NCBI GenBank assembly: GCA_958366945.1
Contig: CATXCY010000006.1
Span: forward strand, 17,884 to 81,883
Direction of reading: 5' to 3'
Source of the DNA: Bruticola sp004554425
GTDB lineage: Bacteria; Vulcanimicrobiota; Xenobia; Xenobiales; Xenobiaceae
DNA length: 64,000 nucleotides
In this document: piece by piece, positions 54,201-62,570 of the stretch
Layout: every line of letters starts with the position of its first letter
Position numbering within the stretch: the stretch's first letter is position 1
Position numbers and translations under genes: made by a program
The notes under the pieces: generated by a model
The model's database searches: none
What the model was told of the DNA's origin: nothing
Seen by the model: only the letters and a program-made list of their open reading frames with translations

Positions 54201-55041
54201 TATCAATATTAAGAGCGCCGAGGACGCTGCTAAGGAGGCTCAGGCTAAATTTGAGGAAGCTAAAACAAAAGCCGAGGCTTGCCAATCTAGCCAAGAAGAA
54301 TTGTGTGAACGCAGAGATAGCATCAGTGCTAAAAACGATAAAATATCTGAGCAAATAGGGCAATTGGGCGAAATTTTGCAAAAACATGAAAAAGCTGCTT
54401 TGCATGTAAGAGAATCGGAGCCATTGCGTCGGCAAAAAGAAGAAGAATTGCGTAAGTGGCGAGCTTTAACTGAAGTTTTGGGAGATAAGAAGGGTAAAAA
54501 AGTCAACAAATTTGTACAAGGTTTGACTTTTCGTTTGCTTTTGGGTCGAACTAACGAACGTTTGCGCAATTTAACTGACAGATATGAGCTGACCATTAAA
54601 ACTAAGAATAATGCTGTCAAAGAGAAGAACAGTGAGTCCGAAGGTGACAAAGACGCTAAAAACGAGCTTAACTTAGAGTTTTCTGTTATCGATAAATACC
54701 AATCTACAACTAGAGATTCGCGTAATCTTTCCGGTGGCGAATCATTCTTAGTTAGTTTGGCTATGTCCCTGGCACTTTCCGATTTAGCCAGCCAGCGTCG
54801 CGATATCAATTCGCTGTTCCTAGATGAAGGTTTCGGCACTTTAGACTCGGAGACTTTGGGCGTTGTTTTGCGAGCTTTAACAGCTTTGGGCCGCCAAGAT
54901 AAAATGATTGGTGTAGTTTCTCACGTAGCAGAAGTTAGTGAAAATATCCCCGCTCAATTAGAACTGAAGAGAAATGGCGACGGCACTAGTACAATAATCG
55001 GCCACTATTTGCAAGTGAATAAAATTTGCACAAATATGTAG
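51277..55041 (+). CDS. sbcC: Nuclease SbcCD subunit C
   Basis: The SMC-like ATPase of about 1254 residues is the Rad50-type partner of SbcD. Walker A IGNVGSGKSTILDSVCLALY lies near residue 35 and the Q-loop QFTQSILLAQGEFRKFF near 145. Two long coiled-coil arms flank the zinc hook CPLCGSLEHPYAG near 560. The C-terminal half holds the signature NLSGGESFLVSLAMSLALSD near 1150 and Walker B SLFLDEGFGTLDSE. The ATG at 51277 (MNIKKLTIENINCL) is the usual beginning; a TTG seven codons upstream is also in frame. All motifs look intact. Confidence 0.95.
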   Translation: MNIKKLTIENINCLVGKWEIDFEHSDFAGQKFFAIIGNVGSGKSTILDSVCLALYGQTPRCDSGQPIGNLVNSNKKSGRVEILFAMEGHTYCSSWSCTKNKNLKTEMNFYEIDQNGEKIGIRSGLREVCNKNAQILGMEFTQFTQSILLAQGEFRKFFVASTDEKAELLGKITGNELYKQLPALAANKKREIEQELENLQNNSDFEGLLDESTAEEKRCQQLACEKQRAEIKKDLEEIDQQIKILTSCTEAKERSIQAAQKLAQALKEREIWASESIKLTDGERAQILEKLHIQYCIKRDAYQKSDRQCASLKEQIEQTDKSCQEARQNCANCQAGKEQWTEILAAADNIFELEKSKIQRLESLRQTWKQKDQEITDISNDLKSNVRQAESKLKEVSVLRESLEQVVSKICQQIAQNYRQVGAILQYSYTDLAAAINDKTTQKKKITQLEEVINGIFGGRTRQEFAQLESSLADQASEWQKNSEKVNALSTEVANLSQYLDVYRDREANLQSKLVSQRELEDQLKAAQERHKTAIAKYEAVKEIDELSGYRLKLQAGQSCPLCGSLEHPYAGQIEKTLQEQLQKAEALKNESEGKVADLEQKLKELANQEYKLQAELLSLKRDYDSTLSKIAQILKVVKENALSGSDKIISTNLANIEISVHNLTVEKIVAEQLHKEIDILSQATVSCCTQAEQISQKAAQDLANYRQCKQKLQNLDSQFNLGKQLLELGNKLQDVITLASLGEVKSPGLSARESDLSLIKLKEDTSAQVNIGEVSEALEKSLRDVASSKEKCYQVRSQIDIAENIRLNLLQAIVEKEQNLAKLKQEIKLLKENGEVLAAESEKSWQKLEQLWQQQEVAEIETLKKLRRAGSRVSSGLFSEANKKFKERQAEWEKALRDSQLKSVDFEAKLSSLQKQLQEAEVELQGVEKDCFIDRQAFYDKLQELHFIDEDDWQAKYLGAEELAQLRRQKTNLDINIKSAEDAAKEAQAKFEEAKTKAEACQSSQEELCERRDSISAKNDKISEQIGQLGEILQKHEKAALHVRESEPLRRQKEEELRKWRALTEVLGDKKGKKVNKFVQGLTFRLLLGRTNERLRNLTDRYELTIKTKNNAVKEKNSESEGDKDAKNELNLEFSVIDKYQSTTRDSRNLSGGESFLVSLAMSLALSDLASQRRDINSLFLDEGFGTLDSETLGVVLRALTALGRQDKMIGVVSHVAEVSENIPAQLELKRNGDGTSTIIGHYLQVNKICTNM

Positions 55042-55095
55042 ATGTCTTTAAAAGCCAAATAGTTATATTTGAGTGTTTGGCTTACCAATATTCGG

Positions 55096-55131
55096 CACCA
55101 CTTTCTTTGACGGAAGTGGTGTTGTTTTCTT
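55096..55131 (+). terminator. Intrinsic terminator after sbcC
   Basis: CACCACTT (55096-55103) pairs with AAGTGGTG (55114-55121) around a 10-base loop, followed by TTGTTTTCTT. It lies 55 bases after the sbcC stop and ends the radA-sbcD-sbcC transcript. Confidence 0.75.
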
Positions 55132-55189
55132 GGGCGAAAAATATTTAGCCCTTGCTCAGAAAAAGGCTTCGTTGTAGACTAGGTTCACC

Positions 55190-56902
55190 GTGTCTTGGAA
55201 TTTAATTAAACGATCTGATCAATACAAAGCTCAAGAAACTATTTTAATGCGTTCGACTGCAGGTGGGGACGTCAGAATCGCCTTGGGCTATCCTAATACC
55301 TACGAAGTGGGCATGTCCAACTTGGGTATGCAAGTTGTCTATTCTATACTCAACAGCATACCTGGTGTGGTTTGTGAGCGCTTCTTTTTGCCTTCTGAAG
55401 AGGATATCGAGCTTTATAAACGCAACGGCCGCAGGCTTTTTACTTTAGAAAGTCAACGTCCCGTCAGCGAATTTCAAATAGTAGCTTTTACTATTGCTTT
55501 TGAGCCCGATTATGTAAATATTGCCAAAATTTTTGATCTGGCCGGCTTACCTTTTACTGCCGAAGAGAGGGCACAGCATGAAAATTGTCCCTTAGTTTTG
55601 GCTGGCGGAGCTATTTCTCTTTTAAACCCTGAACCGGTTGCCGATTTTGTCGATATTTTTTGTCTTGGTGAAGCTGAACACTTTTTGCCTCAATTTATAG
55701 ATACTTATCGTCAATGGCAAAAAGAAGACAGTTCCAGAGGCTGTCTCTTAGAGCGTTTAGCCTCATTGCGTGGCGCCTACATACCTTCTTTATGGCATGA
55801 TTATTATGATGATCAAGGCCATTTCGTTAGTTGTGAGCCACGTGAAGGCGCTCCGGAAAATGTTATCGAGCGCTTATATTTATCCGCTTCAGAATATGGT
55901 GAGAACTGCCCTCATTCTCAGATTCTCACTGAAAATACGGAACTTGGTTATTCCGGTTTGGTGGAAATTTCTCGAGGCTGTGCTTTCAATTGTCGCTTTT
56001 GTACCGTAGGTTTTTCTTATCCTAAGATACGCTGGAAACCTTTGGACAAAATTTTAGAAGCTATAGAAGAACTAAGCCAATATACCAATAAAGTGGGACT
56101 TATCTCAGCTACTGCCGGTACTTATCCGCATATAGATGCGCTTTGTCAACATATTATTGATAGAAAAATGGCCGTAGCTTTTTCGTCTTTGCGTGTAGAT
56201 AGTTTGCCAGATTCTATGTTACAAGCGCTTGTTTCTGGAGGCTCCAAAACTATTACTTTGGCTCCAGAAGTTGGATCTGACGCTTTGCGTCGGGTAGCCA
56301 ATAAACGCTTTACTGACGCTCAATATTTGGCTACTGCCGAAAGGGCCTTCGCTGCCGGTATCGTCAATTTGCGCATGTATTCTATGGTTGGTCTGCCTGG
56401 CGAACGTGAAGAGCATTTACAAGCTTTGATCGATTTGGCTGCCGATACTAGAAAATTGCAGATAAAAATGGGCAGAGGAGGCGGCCATATTACCCTTTCT
56501 ACAGGTCAGCTTATTCCTAAGCCTTTTACGCCTTTTCAATGGAATAGTGTTTTGGAAAAGAGCAAAGCAGCCAAATCTATACATTACCTTGAGCATGGCG
56601 TAAAGCGTATAGGCGGCGTTGAATTTTCCGGAGAATCGCCCAAACAAGCGATGATTCAAGCTTTGTTGGCCAGAGGCGATCGCCGCTTCTCCAAAGTTAT
56701 AGCTAGAGTTTATCGCGAGCCTTCCTTTAGCGCTTGGCTTAAAGCTTGTGCCGAAGAGGGCATCGATTACAAGTATGAATTGTATCACGAGCGTTCAGTA
56801 AAAGACGAAATTATGCCTTGGAGCCATTTAACTCCGGTTGGCAGTTTAGAGCGTTTGCGTCGCGATGAAGAGCTTACCAGACGTACAGTGGAGTCCCTTT
56901 AA
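55190..56902 (+). CDS. B12-binding-type radical SAM protein (TIGR03960-like)
   Basis: The 570-residue protein starts at GTG. The N-terminal part (VRIALGYPNTYEVGMSNLGM near residue 27; APLVLAGG-type segment CPLVLAGGAISLLNPEPVAD near 130) is the cobalamin-binding-like domain of the family. The radical SAM core has the cluster motif RGCAFNCRFCTVGFSYPKIR near 260, then KTITLAPEVGSDALRRVANK near 350 and GLPGEREEHL near 400. TIGR03960 proteins are widespread in Firmicutes and Cyanobacteria and their reaction is not known. In many genomes a TIGR03936 partner follows; here it does not, and the overlapping pgeF frame follows instead. Confidence 0.88.
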   Translation: MSWNLIKRSDQYKAQETILMRSTAGGDVRIALGYPNTYEVGMSNLGMQVVYSILNSIPGVVCERFFLPSEEDIELYKRNGRRLFTLESQRPVSEFQIVAFTIAFEPDYVNIAKIFDLAGLPFTAEERAQHENCPLVLAGGAISLLNPEPVADFVDIFCLGEAEHFLPQFIDTYRQWQKEDSSRGCLLERLASLRGAYIPSLWHDYYDDQGHFVSCEPREGAPENVIERLYLSASEYGENCPHSQILTENTELGYSGLVEISRGCAFNCRFCTVGFSYPKIRWKPLDKILEAIEELSQYTNKVGLISATAGTYPHIDALCQHIIDRKMAVAFSSLRVDSLPDSMLQALVSGGSKTITLAPEVGSDALRRVANKRFTDAQYLATAERAFAAGIVNLRMYSMVGLPGEREEHLQALIDLAADTRKLQIKMGRGGGHITLSTGQLIPKPFTPFQWNSVLEKSKAAKSIHYLEHGVKRIGGVEFSGESPKQAMIQALLARGDRRFSKVIARVYREPSFSAWLKACAEEGIDYKYELYHERSVKDEIMPWSHLTPVGSLERLRRDEELTRRTVESL

Positions 56903-56939
56903 TACCACAACTAGTTACGATCTCAGAAAAAGGAAAAGT

Positions 56940-57890
56940 ATGTATACAATAATTTCTCGTCGGTATGAGGCTATGCCCTCCCAATACATATGTATCTCCC
57001 AATTTAATGACGTTTATCGGGAATTGCTGGGATCTAATCCTAAGCAAGCTGAATTGAATACTGTAAAGATGCGCAAAGAGCGTCTCTCTGTGGCTGATTC
57101 CGAGCCGCAGAGTCGATTTGAGCCTTTTGAACTCAGTTATATAACTTTTCCCAACATAAAAGTACCCCATGCCGTTTCTACACGTCGCGGAGGAGTCAGC
57201 AGTGGAGCTTATCAAGGGCTCAATATCGGCTTTACTACCGAAGACAATCCAGACGACGTCGAGGAAAACAGAAGGCGCTTTGCGGCAGCTTCCGGCGTGC
57301 CTTTAGCTGCAGTATTGACTATGGTACACGGTATAGAAGTTGTACGTGTAAATGGGCCAATAAATAGCCTTACTTTAGGAGACGCTTGCATTACCGATAG
57401 AGTTAATCAGCCCATGATGATTACTACAGCCGATTGTGTGCCTGTAGTCCTATACGATCCTATCCATAAAGCCGTTGGTTTGGCTCACGCTGGCTGGCGC
57501 GGTACTGTAGAGCGCATTGCTAAAGTTACAGTTGAAAGCATGGCTCAACAATTTGATAGCGATCCTCAACAATTACAAGTAGGCATAGGCCCTTCTATAG
57601 CTCCTTGCTGTTTTGAAGTCGGCCAAGATGTGGCTCAACAGTTTTGTGAATCATTCGCTAATAGTCCATATGGGAAGGATATTGCCTTATTTGAGCGAAA
57701 AAACGGGAACGTCAGTCGTCATGTCGATCTGTGGTTAGCCAATTTGATCGCTTTGCGGGAAGCTGGCGTAAAAGCTGAAAATATTTGCCTCAGCAACGTT
57801 TGCTCTGTCTGTCAAGAGGGTTTGTGCTTCTCTTATAGGCGTGATAAGCGGATAACAGGACGCATGGCCTCGGCCATTATGCTAGTTTAG
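56940..57890 (+). CDS. pgeF: Peptidoglycan editing factor PgeF (laccase-domain, YfiH family)
   Basis: The 316-residue protein starts at the ATG at 56940, just after AAAAAGGAAAAGT. An in-frame start at 56865 would overlap the previous gene. The first 70 residues are an extra N-terminus. The family core follows: AVSTRRGGVSSGAYQGLNIG near residue 80, TMVHGIEVVRVN near 120, TADCVPVVLYDP near 162 (Cys zinc ligand), GLAHAGWRGTVERI near 180 (His), GPSIAPCCFEVGQDVAQQF near 220, and YRRDKRITGRMAS at the end. PgeF removes peptidoglycan precursors carrying the wrong amino acid at position 1. The ligands His-Cys-His are present. Confidence 0.92.
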   Translation: MYTIISRRYEAMPSQYICISQFNDVYRELLGSNPKQAELNTVKMRKERLSVADSEPQSRFEPFELSYITFPNIKVPHAVSTRRGGVSSGAYQGLNIGFTTEDNPDDVEENRRRFAAASGVPLAAVLTMVHGIEVVRVNGPINSLTLGDACITDRVNQPMMITTADCVPVVLYDPIHKAVGLAHAGWRGTVERIAKVTVESMAQQFDSDPQQLQVGIGPSIAPCCFEVGQDVAQQFCESFANSPYGKDIALFERKNGNVSRHVDLWLANLIALREAGVKAENICLSNVCSVCQEGLCFSYRRDKRITGRMASAIMLV

Positions 57891-58085
57891 CTTATCAATT
57901 TTAGCTTAACAGAGCTTTTGTTTGTTGGCAGAGGCATTTTTTATAGGGCGAAGTGAACAACGCCAAATAGGAACTGTGGTTCCCTCAAGCTGCTTATCGT
58001 GTTGCTGGTAGGCAGCAGTTCACGTTTATTCATATAAAAAATCTAATTCTGCTGTAATGTATCTCTGTAGGAGGAGCATAAATAT

Positions 58086-58787
58086 ATGGCTAAAGAGTTA
58101 ATCCTGGTTGTTGATGATGAGGCCAACATTGTCTCACTCTTGAGATATAACTTAGAACAGCAAGGCTTTGAAGTTATTTGTGCTAGTGATGGTAATGAAG
58201 CTATTGCTTTAGCTCGTCGCGAGCATCCTGATCTTATCCTATTAGACGTGATGCTTCCCGATCGTTCTGGTATTGATGTTACCCGCACCATACGTAAAGA
58301 GAGCAAAACTCCCATCATTATGGTAACTGCCAAAGTCGAAGAAATAGACAAAGTGCTAGGCTTAGAGATGGGCGCCGACGACTATGTCCCCAAGCCATTC
58401 TCGCCTCGTGAGCTTATTGCTCGTATTAAAGCTGTATTGCGTCGCACTTCTGATCATTCTGAGGAAAAAGACGAAATTACTTTCGATAAGCTCAGTATCA
58501 ATTTAGTTAAGCATGAAGTGCGTAAAAATGGTCAGATTGTAGAGCTGAAACCTAAAGAGTTCGATTTGTTGCGCTTGATGGCTACCAATCCTGGTAAAGT
58601 CTATACTCGCGACTTCTTACTTGAGCAACTTTGGGGTTACGATTATTTGGGAGATACTCGCACGGTAGATGTGCACATGCGCCGTCTGCGCCAAAAAATT
58701 GAGGATGATCCTTCCAATCCCAAGCAACTTAAAACCGTTCACGGTATTGGCTACAAGTTCCAACACGACGATAATAACGAAGATTAA
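58086..58787 (+). CDS. OmpR/PhoB-family response regulator
   Basis: The 233-residue protein has a receiver domain with ILVVDDEANIVSLLRYNL (acidic pair Asp10/Asp11), phosphorylation Asp in LILLDVMLPDRSG (about 54), Thr in PIIMVTAKVEEID and Lys in DDYVPKPFSPREL. A winged-helix DNA-binding domain follows (LKPKEFDLLRLMATNPGKVY, RTVDVHMRRLRQKIEDDP). The sequence is of the PhoB/PhoP/WalR type. A consensus-like AGGAGGAGC-type ribosome site (TAGGAGGAGCATAAAT) precedes the ATG. All phosphorylation residues are intact, in contrast to the kinase encoded 46 bases downstream. Confidence 0.93.
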   Translation: MAKELILVVDDEANIVSLLRYNLEQQGFEVICASDGNEAIALARREHPDLILLDVMLPDRSGIDVTRTIRKESKTPIIMVTAKVEEIDKVLGLEMGADDYVPKPFSPRELIARIKAVLRRTSDHSEEKDEITFDKLSINLVKHEVRKNGQIVELKPKEFDLLRLMATNPGKVYTRDFLLEQLWGYDYLGDTRTVDVHMRRLRQKIEDDPSNPKQLKTVHGIGYKFQHDDNNED

Positions 58788-58833
58788 AGGTTTTATCGTA
58801 TAATTTTTTTTGACTGAGAGAATATAATGCTTT

Positions 58834-59898
58834 ATGCCTCCTCGCGTTGAAGGACAGTTGTCCGAAGCTTTAATTAAAGGCTCGGAAGATGGTATTTTAG
58901 GGGTGGATCGTTCCGGATCTGTGCGCATCTTCAATGATGCTATAGGGGAGATTTTCTCTATTAGCCCCGATGAGGCTATTGGCAAAAATGTGTGGGATGT
59001 TTTGCCTAAGTGCGAATTTTCTCGGGCTCTTCTCGCTCAGATAAAAGATAGCAATCCTGAGCCTGTTCAGCGTTTGATGCTTTTTCCCAATGAGCGTATG
59101 TTCTCTGTAAAAATGATGGCTGTGCGTTCCGATCGCGGTCGGAATTTGGGAGCTTATGCTTCTTTACGCGATGTTTCCGGTATGCAAAAAATAGAGCGCA
59201 GTTTAGACGACGTTTTTACCAGCTTGACCCGTGAAATTTCTGTCCCTTTAACTACCATTAAAGGCTTTGTGGAAACTCTCTTAGAAGGCGCTTATTTAGA
59301 TGCGCAAGTTACCCGCAAGTTTTTGCAGATTATCAATGGGGAAGCCAACAATTTAGTACGTTTGGTTATGTCTTTAGATTCGGTAGTCAAAGATAAAGAC
59401 AGTCAGCCGATTATGAGTCGTTTTCGTCTAGAAAACTTAGTTCAAGAGTGTATGGCCACTTTCGAGCCAGTGGCAGCTAACAAGAGAGTTTCTTTTGATA
59501 TTCATATATCTGACGATTTGCCTTGGATTATTGCCGATCCCAGATTATTGCGCCAAGTTTTTGTCAATATTTTAGATAACGCAGTCCGTTTTACTGGAGT
59601 AAAAGGCGGCGGTCTGGTTGATATAAGTATAAATGCTGACATTAAAAATCGTGAATTTATTGTAACTGTTAAAGATAACGGAGTGGGCATTTCCGAAAAT
59701 GATTTGCCCCATATTTTTGAGCGCTTTTTCCGCAGTTCAGATTCGGAAAATGCCAATTTGGGCGGTTCCGGTTTAGGTTTAAGTGTTGCCGAGGGTATAG
59801 TGAAGGCGCATAATGGCCGTATTTCCGTTAGCAGTTCTAAGGGTGAAGGTAGTATCTTTACGGTAGTTTTGCCTGTGCGTTGTGGTGAGCCCAATTAG
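58834..59898 (+). CDS. PhoR-like sensor histidine kinase lacking the phospho-accepting His
   Basis: The 354-residue soluble protein has no membrane segments. Residues 12-120 form a PAS domain (GSEDGILGVDRSGSVRIFND). The dimerisation helix reads FTSLTREISVPLTTIKGFVE where the family has SHELRTPLTSIKGFVE. The phospho-accepting His is Arg133 (CGT at 59230-59232) and the conserved Arg-Thr is Ser-Val. The HATPase domain looks complete: N-box FVNILDNAVRFTG near 246, G1 VKDNGVGISENDLP near 287, F-box IFERFFRSSD, and G2 LGGSGLGLSVAEGIVKAHNG near 315. ATP binding is therefore likely but autophosphorylation on His is not. It may act as a phosphatase, or by binding the regulator. The ATG has a weak ribosome site, and an in-frame TAA lies three codons upstream. 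Confidence 0.9.
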   Translation: MPPRVEGQLSEALIKGSEDGILGVDRSGSVRIFNDAIGEIFSISPDEAIGKNVWDVLPKCEFSRALLAQIKDSNPEPVQRLMLFPNERMFSVKMMAVRSDRGRNLGAYASLRDVSGMQKIERSLDDVFTSLTREISVPLTTIKGFVETLLEGAYLDAQVTRKFLQIINGEANNLVRLVMSLDSVVKDKDSQPIMSRFRLENLVQECMATFEPVAANKRVSFDIHISDDLPWIIADPRLLRQVFVNILDNAVRFTGVKGGGLVDISINADIKNREFIVTVKDNGVGISENDLPHIFERFFRSSDSENANLGGSGLGLSVAEGIVKAHNGRISVSSSKGEGSIFTVVLPVRCGEPN

Positions 59899-60069
59899 TT
59901 ATTAGGTATCTTTTGCGCTTTAGTTGAAGCGTTTAACTGGGCAGGTGTTTTGCCTTTTTAATTTGAATCTACTCGACGCAAAGACGCGGAGGCTCTTCAC
60001 TTTCGGGGGAAATAAATCGATAAGTGATAGCTTCTGGATCTAATTTTTTTATTGGAGCAGCTTATTGAG
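59899..60069 (+). other. Leader region of the NCS2-type permease
   Basis: A weak hairpin (GGCA-GGTGTTT-TGCC followed by TTTTT, near 59940-59960) may end the two-component transcript. The remaining 100 bases contain GACGCAAAGACGCGGAGG and a GGGGG run but no riboswitch class that I could match. A T7 run lies just before the start. Confidence 0.35.
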
Positions 60070-61785
60070 ATGAGCGATGCAGCAGTCCTTGACAAAAAAG
60101 GCAGCGCACCATTCCAGTATCGTTGGTTAGCTTTTGGAGACTTAAATGGTTTCTTTGGAGTCATGTTTGATAACATGACTGTATTGGCCTTCTTGGCTTA
60201 TATCCTAACCAGCATTTTCGAAATGCCTGCGGATATTGTCTACACCAGAATTTTCCCCGGTACAGCTTTTGGCGTACTGGTGGGTGACTTAATTTATACT
60301 TGGTTGGCTTTTAAGCAAGCTAAACGCCAAAAGAAAGATGTAACGGCTATGCCTTTGGGTTTGGATACTCCGTCCACCATAGGTATAGCTTTTACTATTT
60401 TAGGGCCGGCTTTTATTGGTTATAAGGCCTCTGGCTTAGAGCCCGGTGCCGCCGCTTTGCAAACTTGGTATGTCGGTATGGCTGCTATGTTATACTGCGG
60501 CTTATTCAAAGTGGCGTGCGCTTTCTTCGGCAACTGGTTAAGCAAAGTTATTCCTGCTGCTGGTTTAATGGGATCTTTGGCCGGCGTCGGCATCGCCCTT
60601 TTGGGTGTAGTGCCGATTATTGAGATCATGAATGCTCCCTTAGTCGGCTTGGTAGCTATGGGCTTGGTCTTTTACAACATGGTAGCTAAGATCCGCTTGC
60701 CTTTCAATGCTCCTGGTGTGTTGATCTCTGTCGTTTTAGGTACCATTTTATACTATGCTTTTGGCCCCTTAGGTTTTGCCGGTCAGCAATTCCAAACTCC
60801 CAGTGCTGTGGCTATTGGCTTTAGTTTACCTCTGCCTACTTTAGGTTTTATTGCTGGTTTAGCTGATGCTGTCAATTACTTACCAGTAATTATTCCTTTT
60901 GCCATTTTGACAGTTGTCGGTGGTATTAACGTCACTGAAAGTGCCCGCTTAGCCGGTGACAATTACGACACTAAAGAAATTCTGTTAGTTGACGCTTGCT
61001 CTACCATTTTCGCCGGCCTTTGTGGCGCTGTGGCTCAAACTACTCCTTATATCGGTCAACCCGCTTTCAAAAAGATGGGCTGCCGTTCCGGTTATACCGT
61101 TTTAACTGGCGTAGTCGTCGGCTTGTGCGGTATGTTAGGTATCATCCAATTTATTGTAGACGCTATTCCTACCGCCGCTTTGGCTCCTATCCTTTGCTTC
61201 GTCGGCTTAGAAATTGTGTCTCAAGCTTTCGCTTGCTGCCCGCAAGCTCACTTCCCGGCTGTAGCCTTTGCCTTCATTCCCAATATCGCCCGCGTTATGG
61301 CCATTAAGGGCGACTACAACAACTTTGAAGGTTTGTTGACAACCTTGGCCAACGAGCCTAGTCGTTACTTAAGCGAAAAGTTACTCATCCCGGCGTTAGG
61401 CAACGGTTTCATCCTCACAGCTATGCTTTGGGGGGCTTTCTTTGCCTTTATGATCGACCGCAAATTGAAAAAGTGCTCGCTTTTCCTTTTCATTTTAGCT
61501 GTACTTTCTTTCTTTGGAGTTATCCATTCCGTCAACCCCAGCGGTTTCATGTACTTACCTTGGCATTTGCCCGAAATTGCTCAAGCTGTACCTTACCAGT
61601 TCGCTTTGGGCTACTTCATTTTAGGCGTAGTAATATTGGCTCTTTCTTTCACTAAAGAGAGCCATCTTTCTACTGAAGTAGAAGAAGAAACAGCCGCTTT
61701 GGAAACTCCTTCCGAAGCTGTAGCCGAAGTAGAAGAAGCTAAAGTTGATACTGTAAAAGCTGAAGAGGCTCCCGCTAAAGCTTAA
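60070..61785 (+). CDS. NCS2-type nucleobase/cation symporter-like permease
   Basis: The protein has about 571 residues and about 12-14 membrane helices. Blocks typical of the xanthine/uracil and AzgA-like permeases are FGDLNGFFGVMFDNMTVLAF near the start, KKDVTAMPLGLDTPSTIGIA near residue 95, VVGGINVTESARLAGDNYDT near 295, and LCGAVAQTTPYIGQPAFKKM near 325. It ends in an acidic cytoplasmic tail of Glu/Ala/Val (EVEEETAALETPSEAVAEVE). The ATG at 60070 has GGAGC 12 bases upstream, and a TTG six codons earlier lies over that site. The transported compound cannot be told; the MPLGLDTPS variant is unlike standard PbuX or UraA. Confidence 0.82.
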   Translation: MSDAAVLDKKGSAPFQYRWLAFGDLNGFFGVMFDNMTVLAFLAYILTSIFEMPADIVYTRIFPGTAFGVLVGDLIYTWLAFKQAKRQKKDVTAMPLGLDTPSTIGIAFTILGPAFIGYKASGLEPGAAALQTWYVGMAAMLYCGLFKVACAFFGNWLSKVIPAAGLMGSLAGVGIALLGVVPIIEIMNAPLVGLVAMGLVFYNMVAKIRLPFNAPGVLISVVLGTILYYAFGPLGFAGQQFQTPSAVAIGFSLPLPTLGFIAGLADAVNYLPVIIPFAILTVVGGINVTESARLAGDNYDTKEILLVDACSTIFAGLCGAVAQTTPYIGQPAFKKMGCRSGYTVLTGVVVGLCGMLGIIQFIVDAIPTAALAPILCFVGLEIVSQAFACCPQAHFPAVAFAFIPNIARVMAIKGDYNNFEGLLTTLANEPSRYLSEKLLIPALGNGFILTAMLWGAFFAFMIDRKLKKCSLFLFILAVLSFFGVIHSVNPSGFMYLPWHLPEIAQAVPYQFALGYFILGVVILALSFTKESHLSTEVEEETAALETPSEAVAEVEEAKVDTVKAEEAPAKA

Positions 61786-61808
61786 AGTTTTAGCTTAAAT
61801 CCAGCTAT

Positions 61809-61849
61809 AAAGCGTTTGTATTTTGTTACCAAGATACAGACGCTTTTTT
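61809..61849 (+). terminator. Intrinsic terminator after the permease gene
   Basis: AAAGCGT-T-TGTAT pairs with ATACA-G-ACGCTTT with one mismatch around a loop of about 11 bases. It ends in a T-run (CTTTTTTA). It lies 24 bases after the permease stop. Confidence 0.8.
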
Positions 61850-62087
61850 ATGGTTATTTATCGCCGTATTATAGAAGGCTACGTCTATAAAAACGTGTGG
61901 TAGACTTTTCAAAAAAATATTGATAAGCATATTTTTGTATGTCAAGTATAAATATGTTTACAAATATGTATCGTATCTATTATAATATCTCAAATATATA
62001 GATGTATTATTGAGTGTGGGTATAAAAATAGTATAATATTGTCTTGATTCTAAGTGTCAAATAAAAGACGATAAAGAACTAGAAGTT
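61850..62087. other. AT-rich intergenic stretch before the Sel1 genes
   Basis: Very AT-rich; several TATAAT-like hexamers occur (near 61981 and 62031). The frame of the Sel1 gene stays open upstream of its ATG, from 62034, with CQIKDDKELEV, but no start codon is present there. The Sel1 gene may have lost its original N-terminus. No other gene was seen. Confidence 0.4.
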
Positions 62088-62570
62088 ATGCGCCAAGTGG
62101 CTGAACAAGGAGATGTCGAAGCTCAGTATAAAATCGGCCTTTATTACGAAAATAAAACGCCTAAAAATTATCCTGAAGCCATAAAATGGTATCGTCGAGC
62201 AGCCGAAAAGGGACATGCCGATGCTCAGTATCACCTAGCTTGTTGCTACTACCAATATGAAGTTGTCGATTTGTATCGCAAGTCTGCTGAACAGGGGTAT
62301 CCCGAAGCTCAATATAGATTAGCTCAATGTCTGGCAAATAGTTCTTTCAGCTTCGAAACAACAAAATCAGATAAATGGGAGAAAAATGAGGCTAAGGCTT
62401 TTCAATGGTATCTTAAGGCAGCAGAACAAGGATACGCTGATGCACAGAGTAAGGTGGGGGATTACTATTACGATGGGATCCACTTAAAAGAAAATTACGA
62501 TGAAGCTTTCAAATGGTACAGTAAAGCTGCTGAGCAAGGTTGCATAGATGCGCAACGTGGTTTATCGTAA
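62088..62570 (+). CDS. Sel1-repeat protein, 5' part of a frameshifted gene
   Basis: The 160 residues hold four to five Sel1-like repeats (A-x-x-G-x-x-(D/E)AQ(Y/S)-x-(L/I/V)G-x-(Y/C)Y), for example AEQGDVEAQYKIGLYYENKT at the start and AAEKGHADAQYHLACCYYQY near residue 40. It ends CIDAQRGLS-stop in the middle of a repeat. Removing the T at 62568 would continue the repeat as RGLSKCYELGHGVKKDSAKA in the frame of the next entry. No signal peptide is seen. Sel1 proteins are scaffolds for protein contacts, often in envelope or host-interaction functions. Confidence 0.7.
   Translation: MRQVAEQGDVEAQYKIGLYYENKTPKNYPEAIKWYRRAAEKGHADAQYHLACCYYQYEVVDLYRKSAEQGYPEAQYRLAQCLANSSFSFETTKSDKWEKNEAKAFQWYLKAAEQGYADAQSKVGDYYYDGIHLKENYDEAFKWYSKAAEQGCIDAQRGLS

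Noticed and set aside
59960..60055. Possible riboswitch before the permease (GACGCAAAGACGCGGAGG resembles part of a cyclic-di-GMP-I core)
   Set aside because: The second conserved half (GGTAGC-x-GGGTTA) and the expected pairing stems are not present. A covariance-model scan would decide.
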